From the NCBI GenBank assembly GCA_900767505.1, contig CAAFZG010000083.1:1-5925 (forward strand): 5,925 nucleotides of DNA. The letters run 5' to 3'. Shown here in pieces: positions 1-4,428 of this stretch. The notes below the pieces were generated by a model that had not been told where the DNA came from, did no database searches, and saw nothing but the letters and a program-made list of their open reading frames with translations. Source of the DNA: Methanomassiliicoccales archaeon (GTDB taxonomy: Archaea; Thermoplasmatota; Thermoplasmata; Methanomassiliicoccales; Methanomethylophilaceae). How positions within the stretch are numbered: the stretch's first letter is position 1; every line of letters begins with the position of its first letter. The position numbers and the translations under genes are program-made.

Positions 1-54
1 ACACTATATATCTAAGACCATGAGGTGAGTTCAGAAAGACGTCAATTAGCGTCA
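1..54. other. Non-coding tail beyond the pirin gene
   Basis: A short stretch downstream of the minus-strand pirin gene. I see no gene, no strong hairpin and no oligo-T run that would mark a terminator. It contains a 14-base string at 27-40 that recurs with one mismatch at 3031-3044, which I regard as probable chance. Confidence 0.5.
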
Positions 55-1083
55 TTACTTGTCGTCGTCAGGAACAAGACGCCTTCCGTCGGGATATGCG
101 ATGTGCCTCTCCGTACCCAGGGGCTGCGTCTGATCGACGAGCTTCCATGGCCATTCGTGGTATTCGTTCATCCTGATCTCATCCAGTCCGGCTCTGACCT
201 GTGAAAGATCTTCCAGGCAAACGGGGCCGAACATGGCCATCTTCTGTCTGATGGGAACACCTTCCAGAAGCCACATGACGGTGGTCGAGTCACCGTTGGT
301 AACCTTGAATCCGTCTGATGTTAGGATCTTGACCCTGGATCCCGGAGGTATATCCGTACCCATCATGCTCACGCCGTTCCCGGACACTATATAGAGGTTC
401 CTGCCGGCCGATTCGACGGAAGGGTCGACGTCGAGCTCCGAGCCCGGTTCCATCACGAACCTTATCACCCTTACGCCGTGGCCGTCGGTGGCCCAGGTCT
501 CGGGGCTGGGGGATGTGGCAGAGGCCTCTCTGAACCTTCCGCACAGGACCTTGGCGCTCCAGCCTGTTCCCGATGCATGCGCGATATCCCCGTTCCAGAC
601 AGTGTTGACCGCATTATCCCTGTTCTTCAGTTCCAGAGGGAGGTTGATGAAGATCTGCGTTATGTCGTTGGGATTCCTCTCTTCCTGGTCGGCAAGAGGG
701 TACATCTCGTTATGGCTGTAGCGGGATGATGCGCATACCCATTGCACATCCCCGTTCCCGAACCTTCCCGAGATCCCCATGTTGTCGTGATGGTCCACGA
801 GTCCCTTCTCCGCAAGGGTGACGGTCTCATACCCCCAGTGCGCATGCATCGGGAAGCCCGGAACGACCTTCCCATGGTACATCCTGAAGCCCATCCTCTG
901 TTCGTAGTCTCTCCCCAGGTTCCTTCCGGCGATCTCATGCAGCGGCGGTGCCTGCTGCCTGTTGCCTTTGGGATAGTCGTCCTCGTGATGGGAAACGAAT
1001 AGGAATGGATCCTCTGTATCCCAGTGCATATCGATCGGTGTCACCCTCAGAGGGGTCTTCGGTCTCCTGGAGAAAAGGGTCAT
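55..1083 (-). CDS. Pirin-family cupin protein
   Basis: This 342-residue protein belongs to the pirin family of bicupin metalloproteins. The N-terminal cupin carries the family signature: H80 and H82 in FPMHAHWGYETVT, then GDVQW (111-115) and H124/E126 in YSHNEMYPL. These match the two-His, His and Glu metal ligands of pirins. The second half shows the usual pirin C-terminal block, GVPIRQKMAMFGP (275-287), followed by a helical tail. It is somewhat longer than the roughly 230-320 residues usual for the family, mainly through the tail ending in DGRRLVPDDDK. Some bacterial pirins have quercetin 2,3-dioxygenase activity and others act as redox-linked regulators; nothing here tells which applies. 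It is presumably cytosolic, having no signal peptide. The ATG at 1083 has no Shine-Dalgarno but lies about 25 bases from a TATA-like element, so the mRNA is probably leaderless. The gene ends in TAA and appears intact. Confidence 0.93.
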   Translation of the reverse strand: MTLFSRRPKTPLRVTPIDMHWDTEDPFLFVSHHEDDYPKGNRQQAPPLHEIAGRNLGRDYEQRMGFRMYHGKVVPGFPMHAHWGYETVTLAEKGLVDHHDNMGISGRFGNGDVQWVCASSRYSHNEMYPLADQEERNPNDITQIFINLPLELKNRDNAVNTVWNGDIAHASGTGWSAKVLCGRFREASATSPSPETWATDGHGVRVIRFVMEPGSELDVDPSVESAGRNLYIVSGNGVSMMGTDIPPGSRVKILTSDGFKVTNGDSTTVMWLLEGVPIRQKMAMFGPVCLEDLSQVRAGLDEIRMNEYHEWPWKLVDQTQPLGTERHIAYPDGRRLVPDDDK

Positions 1084-1103
1084 GTCCGGGGAATGTATCT
1101 GGG

Positions 1104-1113
1104 ATATTATGAT
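1104..1113 (-). promoter_or_regulatory. Probable TATA box of the pirin gene
   Basis: On the minus strand the string TCATAATATC lies about 25 bases upstream of the ATG at 1083, the spacing expected between an archaeal TATA box and a start site at or next to the initiation codon. No ribosome binding site intervenes, so leaderless transcription is likely. The match to a strong archaeal TATA box is only moderate. Confidence 0.45.
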
Positions 1114-1141
1114 TCTGTGCCGATCACCGTGTTCGTCGGAT

Positions 1142-1345
1142 TCACAATTCCATCATGAGGAAATCCTCCAGCGTGACACAGACTATACCGTCGACGTCCG
1201 CATCGAGAGGTGATCTTTCCAGGACTACGACGTATTTGGGATGGTTGTCCGGGATATTGCGTAGGTTTCCGAGCTCCCTTTCAACAACATTCTCGTCGGA
1301 AAGACGTGTGGTCGCCTGAAGATTCTGGCATATGTGGAAAAATAA
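1142..1345 (-). pseudogene. C-terminal remnant of a DUF4143-type AAA ATPase
   Basis: The minus-strand frame ending in TGA at 1142-1144 is open for 67 codons and is too short to appear as an ATG-started gene. It reads LQATTRLSDENVVERE, then DNHPKYVVV and GIVCVTLEDFLM. This is the characteristic C-terminus of the prokaryotic ATP-binding proteins that pair an N-terminal P-loop ATPase with a C-terminal DUF4143 domain; the family pattern is Q-x-x-x-x-L, then E-R-E, DN-x-PKYV and a final GI...DFL. Full members are about 400 residues, so roughly the first 85 percent is missing. The break falls between about 1330 and 1365, just outside the left end of the adjacent insertion sequence. The missing N-terminal part is not on the far side of that element. 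The original function is unknown; members are often found in mobile or host-associated genomes. The fragment has no start and is presumably not expressed usefully. Confidence 0.78.
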
Positions 1346-1346
1346 T
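1337..1346 (-). terminator. Possible oligo-T terminator after the IS4/IS1634-type transposase
   Basis: On the minus strand, about 40 bases beyond the transposase stop, the sequence runs TTATTTTTCC in an AT-rich patch. Archaeal termination often uses a U-tract without a hairpin. The tract is short, and it also lies in the remnant ATPase frame, so this is a weak call. Confidence 0.22.
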
Positions 1347-1364
1347 TATTCTGAATGTTTCTGT

Positions 1365-1397
1365 TATAATAACGATTTCCGAATTCATTGCACTTTA
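1365..1397 (+). repeat. Left terminal inverted repeat of the IS4/IS1634-type element
   Basis: Reading inward it starts TATAATAACGATTTCC and ends ATTGCACTTTA. Two bases differ from the right copy. The transposase stop codon (1385-1387) lies inside it, so the last codons of the transposase are part of the terminal repeat. The inner decamer ATTGCACTTT (1387-1396) recurs inverted at the promoter. Confidence 0.88.
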
Positions 1398-2890
1398 GGC
1401 CTGTTCTTGCTGCCCAAAGGCCTTCCTTTGCGCTTCTTCTCGACCACAGGACGTTCTATCAATCCAAGTTCGATGAACACTTTCTCCTGTTCGGAAGTCA
1501 GCTGCCTGAGCCTCCATTCGGAGTCCTTCGAGTCCCTGATCATGATACCTTTCTTCAGAAGTTTCATGTTGGCCTTGAACGGTCTCTTTGACAAGGACCT
1601 GATGCTGTAGAATCTCTTTCTCAGCCTGCACATCATGATGACGGAAATGAAGTTCACGAACTCCGTACCTATCACAGACTGGTCCGATTCGACGCGTGTC
1701 TCATCCATCGTCAGTATCTGTTTGTAGAATCTGAACATGACCTCCAGTTCCCAACGCTCTTCATACGCTGCATAGATGGTCTCGAGACTGGCATCCAGAT
1801 CGCAAACGAACGTGATGGAACCGAACGATCTGCGGAGCTCTTCGAGCTCCGCCGGATCATAGTCCGGATGGGAGGCGATCCAGTTTTTCTCCTCCGACGA
1901 AGCTATGTCGGAATCCCTGAAACTGTAAAGGAATCTGCCGTCATGCATTCTCACTTTGCGCGATGACACTCCTGAGCGATTGTCCAGAGTATGGTCGGAG
2001 TACAGTACCCTGTACTCCCTTATGACCTTCGAATTGCGGTTCAGAGGCATTAGGAAATGCAGATTTGGGTTGTCCAGGAACACTTTCTTCGCACCTTCGT
2101 ACGAGAAACCCTTGTCGGTCATGATCAGTCCGCTGCATATGTTGTTGCTCACCAGGAAATCTCTGAAGACCGATTTGTCATTCAGGTTTCCCGGATACAC
2201 CTTGGCGCATACCGGTTCGGCTATGTCAACGTCGTACGCAACCAGAAGGGACACGTCCCGTGTCCCTGTCTTGAGGGCCTTCCTGGAATAATCGGACAGA
2301 CTCGAACTGTCGCTCTCATAGGATTTTAGCATCCCGTCGACTGCTACGGTGTGGTTGAAAGGCACCCTTTCGGCACGTTTTGACATGAAATCAGATATGC
2401 GGCTGCATGTACGACCCAGATCGAAGAGGAAATCGCTTATCGTGTCCTTGCTCAACGCTACGCCCGGATTGATCACGCTGAGGAAACTGTTCTCGTAAGC
2501 ATCCTTGGCCTCGTAGTCCTTCAGGTCCATCTCGACGGTCCGGAGGACCGCGAGATTGTAGATCTTCTCCGCATCTGCCTTGTTGTATACCTTCAGCAGG
2601 TCCTCCCAGATATCTTCAGAGAGATTCAGAACCATCCGATAGGGCCCCCACCAGAGAATGTCTGACGATGAATACGATATCGGCGGTATGTCGTCCTCGG
2701 GCATACCGACGTAGGCGCCTCCCTCGATGTATCCGATCGTTGCACCGTCCTTCTGACGCTGCACCCCGCCTTCTTTCCAATAGATGCGTTCCTTCACCCC
2801 GTATCTGATGTTGCCTGATTTGTCGGTGTATGCATAGACTATCGTATTCGGCGGGCGTTCCACACTGCGTATTTCCGGAGGTACTTTCAT
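1385..2890 (-). CDS. DDE transposase, IS4/IS1634 type
   Basis: This 501-residue protein cuts and rejoins the ends of its own element. Its N-terminal module (about 8-60) is basic and rich in beta-strand patterns, with YGVKERIYWKEGGVQ followed by TIGYIEGG, as in this superfamily. The catalytic triad is complete: D185 in VAVDGM, D259 in IMTDKGFSYEG, and E383 in YEERWELEVMFRFYK, the last matching the Y-R-W-E-F-K signature of IS4-like enzymes. The C-terminus ends in KKRKGRPLGSKN, an AT-hook-like DNA-binding tail. The frame is open up to 2992, but I chose the ATG at 2890: the extra 34 codons would cover the TATA box and its flanking inverted repeats, and family similarity starts at MKVPPEIRS. No Shine-Dalgarno precedes 2890, and the TATA box is about 27 bases away, so the mRNA is probably leaderless. 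No frameshift or premature stop was seen, so the enzyme is likely active. Confidence 0.92.
   Translation of the reverse strand: MKVPPEIRSVERPPNTIVYAYTDKSGNIRYGVKERIYWKEGGVQRQKDGATIGYIEGGAYVGMPEDDIPPISYSSSDILWWGPYRMVLNLSEDIWEDLLKVYNKADAEKIYNLAVLRTVEMDLKDYEAKDAYENSFLSVINPGVALSKDTISDFLFDLGRTCSRISDFMSKRAERVPFNHTVAVDGMLKSYESDSSSLSDYSRKALKTGTRDVSLLVAYDVDIAEPVCAKVYPGNLNDKSVFRDFLVSNNICSGLIMTDKGFSYEGAKKVFLDNPNLHFLMPLNRNSKVIREYRVLYSDHTLDNRSGVSSRKVRMHDGRFLYSFRDSDIASSEEKNWIASHPDYDPAELEELRRSFGSITFVCDLDASLETIYAAYEERWELEVMFRFYKQILTMDETRVESDQSVIGTEFVNFISVIMMCRLRKRFYSIRSLSKRPFKANMKLLKKGIMIRDSKDSEWRLRQLTSEQEKVFIELGLIERPVVEKKRKGRPLGSKNRPKVQ
1832..1852. repeat. Perfect 9-base stem inside the IS4/IS1634-type transposase gene
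   Basis: GCGGAGCTC and GAGCTCCGC are separated by TTC. The minus strand encodes AELEELRR here, so the symmetry may be a by-product of alternating Glu and Leu codons. Confidence 0.5.
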
Positions 2891-2900
2891 GTCATAATTG

Positions 2901-2941
2901 TAAAGTGCAATTAAATATAAATAGTCTTTTATTGCACTTTG
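2901..2941 (-). promoter_or_regulatory. Transposase promoter with TATA box inside an inverted repeat
   Basis: The minus-strand TATA element TATTTATATTT (2913-2923) is centred about 27 bases upstream of the chosen ATG at 2890. It is bracketed by AAAGTGCAAT at 2902-2911 and its exact inverse ATTGCACTTT at 2931-2940. The same decamer forms the inner end of both terminal repeats (1387-1396 and 3145-3154). Transposase bound to these copies would sit over the TATA box and upstream element, which would give autorepression. The layout is read directly from the sequence; the regulation is inference. Confidence 0.68.
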
Positions 2942-2981
2942 AAAAGACGAAGAAAAGACCCTCTTAAGGCGGGAAACTGTC

Positions 2982-3022
2982 ATATGACGCATCCAATCAG
3001 AGGATGTGGATGCGCGTCATAT
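2982..3022. repeat. Imperfect palindrome in the right subterminal region
   Basis: ATATGACGCATCCA at 2982-2995 faces TGGATGCGCGTCATAT at 3007-3022. The arms pair over 14 bases apart from a two-base insertion, with an 11-base loop. It lies upstream of the transposase promoter and inside the element. It could be an accessory transposase site, or a folded RNA that blocks transposase expression from outside transcripts. Neither use is proven. Confidence 0.6.
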
Positions 3023-3116
3023 CCAAAAATGAGTTCTGAAAGACACCGCAGGTGCTACATTCACCCCATAAAATGAATAATTTGGATCAGAAATCCTTGA
3101 ACTTTGGGTGAAAAGC

Positions 3117-3851
3117 TCAAATCGATACCGAATGATCTTCTTTTAAAGTGCAATGAATTCGGAAGTCGTTAGTATAGTCGTATCCGTATTTTCCATAGCT
3201 GACAGAGAGCTTGCCATCTTTGTCTATTTCTGTGATTGTTTTGATTTCGCTATTGACGATTGTTCCAGAGAGGATGGTCATCGTGCTGTAAGTTCCGTCA
3301 TCGTTCACTCCCGTTATGGTCTTAGTGTACATCATCGGTTCTTCGGAGACAATGCCCAAAAAACTACCCTCGACTTTGTACTGGATGAAGCTATCCTTCT
3401 TCAGTTCTATTTTGTCTGTAGGTTTGGACAGATCCAGATTGCTTTCCACCAGGGTAATGACTGTGCCCTCAATTAAGATCTTGAGTTCTACGCATGTTTC
3501 CATTGCCGAATATACGCGTGTGCTGTCGTCTTCTTCACCTAGGACAAAACACTCATATTCTACTCCTTTGTACGTCACTTTATCTTCGCCGACTACATTG
3601 ATGGTGAATTCGTCGCCCAAGAAACTGAAGAATTGAACATAGGTACTGTTGTCAGTGGTTTTCAACGGCATAGATATGGTGGATTTTACGATATTTTCGT
3701 ATTTATCGCCTACTTTGAGGTCGGTCCTCAGTGTGTCGATGGCCAGGGGTTCTTCGACATCTTTCTCATTGTTGGTCGTCATCAGCACTGCGGCTGCGGC
3801 AACTACGACAACAACCGCTACGATTGCTGCCACGATCTCTTTTTTGATCAA
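3117..3851 (-). CDS. Membrane-anchored surface protein with an IS-derived C-terminus
   Basis: I do not recognise a named family. The 244-residue product starts with positive residues (MIKKE) and one hydrophobic segment at about 6-25, rich in Val and Ala. No cysteine follows it, so it is a signal anchor rather than a lipoprotein. The rest is hydrophilic and threonine-rich with beta-strand character, which predicts a domain outside the cell membrane. The start is TTG at 3851, chosen because a perfect AGGAGGT lies five bases upstream and no ATG fits. Residues 226-244 (from YTNDFRIHCTL to the stop) are translated from the right terminal repeat and adjoining DNA of the IS4/IS1634-type element, so the native C-terminus is lost or replaced. 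The IS66-type element begins only 39 bases upstream, so the native promoter has probably been separated from the gene. Base composition is more AT-rich than that of its neighbours. Confidence 0.75.
   Translation of the reverse strand: MIKKEIVAAIVAVVVVVAAAAVLMTTNNEKDVEEPLAIDTLRTDLKVGDKYENIVKSTISMPLKTTDNSTYVQFFSFLGDEFTINVVGEDKVTYKGVEYECFVLGEEDDSTRVYSAMETCVELKILIEGTVITLVESNLDLSKPTDKIELKKDSFIQYKVEGSFLGIVSEEPMMYTKTITGVNDDGTYSTMTILSGTIVNSEIKTITEIDKDGKLSVSYGKYGYDYTNDFRIHCTLKEDHSVSI
3144..3176 (-). repeat. Right terminal inverted repeat of the IS4/IS1634-type element
   Basis: Reading inward on the minus strand it begins TATACTAACGACTTCC and ends ATTGCACTTTA, differing from the left copy at two positions. 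It is also the coding sequence for the NDFRIHCTL part of the neighbouring surface protein. Confidence 0.88.
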
Positions 3852-3856
3852 AAAAT

Positions 3857-3863
3857 ACCTCCT
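3857..3863 (-). promoter_or_regulatory. Ribosome binding site that fixes a TTG start
   Basis: AGGAGGT on the minus strand is followed by ATTTT and then TTG at 3851. The full-length match at standard spacing supports the unusual start codon. Confidence 0.85.
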
Positions 3864-3890
3864 GCTTTTCGTAGGAAGTATTGGATATTA

Positions 3891-3907
3891 GTAACTATTC
3901 AGAACCC
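3891..3907 (+). repeat. Left terminal inverted repeat of the IS66-type element
   Basis: GTAACTATTCAGAACCC is the exact reverse complement of the last 17 bases of the window. Pairing stops at the next base inward. Confidence 0.93.
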
Positions 3908-3948
3908 CACCTAAACTAATTCCCGCCCTCATTCCTTCTCTTGTTCAC

Positions 3949-4023
3949 ATAGGTATAATTGTATGTCATAATATACCTATATTGTTACTATATAGGTATA
4001 ACTTTATATATTATTATACCTAT
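3949..4023 (+). promoter_or_regulatory. Tandem palindromic operator-like array
   Basis: Two 32-base units start at 3949 and 3992, each of the form ATAGGTATAA-N12-TTATACCTAT. The first has one mismatch in its right arm. They are 26/32 identical to each other and 43 bases apart, about four helical turns. The octamer TAGGTATA therefore occurs four times in alternating orientation (3950, 3972, 3993, 4015) with 21-22 base steps, so every site faces nearly the same side of the helix. The second unit encloses the TATA box of the operon. This is the layout expected for a dimeric repressor binding cooperatively over its own promoter. The binder is unknown; the accessory protein or the transposase are candidates. 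Confidence 0.72.
4002..4012 (+). promoter_or_regulatory. TATA box of the IS66-type operon
   Basis: CTTTATATATT is a strong archaeal TATA element. A start site about 25 bases downstream (near 4030-4033) gives a leader of roughly 15-18 bases that still includes the AGGA at 4038-4041. Confidence 0.7.
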
Positions 4024-4037
4024 GACATATACACATC

Positions 4038-4041
4038 AGGA
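4038..4041 (+). promoter_or_regulatory. Ribosome binding site deciding the accessory gene start
   Basis: AGGA is six bases upstream of the ATG at 4048. The in-frame ATG at 4042 is too close to use it, and the ATG at 3982 lies within the operator array upstream of the TATA box. Confidence 0.6.
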
Positions 4042-4047
4042 ATGCCA

Positions 4048-4428
4048 ATGTCGATTGTCAAAGTGTACAACAAGAAGATGGACGTGACGTACGTCTACGA
4101 ATCCGAATCATATTGGGACAAGGAAAAGCAGCAGCCTCGCAACAGACGCAAGCTGATCGGTAAGATAGATCCCGCCACGGGTGAGGTCGTGCCGACCGGC
4201 AAGCCGGGCAGGAAGCCTGTTTCCGCCACTTCCGTGGCGGAACAGGCTCCTGCGACTGTCGTTACGACGTCCGAATGCGAAAGTCTGAGGGCCATCATAG
4301 AACAGAAGGAATCGGAGATCACCCAGCTCAGGGGCCGTGTGAAAATACTGGAATCCCAATGCAAACGTGATGCCGAGGCGATGGACCGTATACGGTCCAT
4401 CATAGACGGTACAGTGAAACTACCATGA
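4048..4428 (+). CDS. IS66-element accessory protein with basic module and coiled coil
   Basis: This 126-residue protein is not TnpA or TnpB of classical IS66 elements, and I do not recognise a named family. It has three parts. Residues 1-50 form a basic module (VTYVYESESYWDKEKQQP, then RKLIGKIDPATGE) that resembles the N-terminal regions of IS4/IS1634-type transposases. Residues 51-72 are a flexible linker that opens with the AT-hook-like GKPGRKP. Residues 77-119 have heptad-like spacing of Leu and Ile with charged residues between, predicting a coiled coil. The next gene's product also starts with a coiled coil, so a complex between the two is plausible. Its stop overlaps the transposase start as ATGA, indicating translational coupling. 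A DNA-binding partner or repressor role is inference. The longer frame from 3982 is unlikely because it begins upstream of the TATA box. Confidence 0.82.
   Translation: MSIVKVYNKKMDVTYVYESESYWDKEKQQPRNRRKLIGKIDPATGEVVPTGKPGRKPVSATSVAEQAPATVVTTSECESLRAIIEQKESEITQLRGRVKILESQCKRDAEAMDRIRSIIDGTVKLP
4208..4253. repeat. 46-base hairpin inside the accessory gene
   Basis: GCAGG-A-AGCCTGTT-T-CCGCCAC pairs with GTGGCGGAACAGGCTCCTGC around the loop TTCC. All 20 possible pairs form, with two single-base bulges on the left arm. It encodes the interdomain linker (GRKPVSATSVAEQAPA). In RNA this would be a very stable structure ahead of the transposase gene. Confidence 0.82.
4380..4401. repeat. Perfect 22-base palindrome before the transposase start
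   Basis: GATGGACCGTA is followed directly by its reverse complement TACGGTCCATC with no spacer. It ends 23 bases before the transposase ATG and lies in the last codons of the accessory gene (MDRIRSI). It could be a protein-binding site or an RNA structure affecting reinitiation. Confidence 0.85.

Larger units (their letters stand above)
1365..3176 (-). mobile_element. IS4/IS1634-type insertion sequence, 1812 bases
   Basis: The element is bounded by inverted repeats at 1365-1397 and 3144-3176 (31 of 33 bases identical) and contains one intact DDE transposase reading on the minus strand. About 250 non-coding bases lie between the transposase start and the right end. The flanking eight bases (GTTTCTGT left, GTCGTATC right) do not match, so no short target duplication is visible. 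The two flanks hold parts of unrelated genes: an ATPase remnant on the left and a surface-protein gene on the right. A shorter alternative right end near 2911 shares only the inner 11 bases and would leave the TATA box outside the element, so I prefer 3176. IS1634-group elements have this size and can make unusually long target duplications, so the absence of a short duplication does not exclude transposition. Confidence 0.85.

Noticed and set aside
27..40. GAGTTCAGAAAGAC resembling 3031-3044
   Set aside because: One mismatch over 14 bases with no extension on either side and no link to an element end; probably chance.
1349..1356. TTCTGAAT shared with the IS66-type terminal repeat
   Set aside because: Eight bases only, in an AT-rich patch, with no further match to the repeat.
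2901..2911. Alternative right end of the IS4/IS1634-type element
   Set aside because: Only 11 bases match the left end here, against 31 of 33 at 3144-3176, and the promoter would fall outside the element.
2891..2992. A 34-codon N-terminal extension of the IS4/IS1634-type transposase
   Set aside because: It would cover the TATA box and both flanking decamers, and it lacks family similarity; the start at 2890 fits promoter spacing.
3982..4047. Longer accessory protein starting at 3982
   Set aside because: That ATG lies upstream of the TATA box within the operator array, and the added residues are just translated AT-rich DNA.
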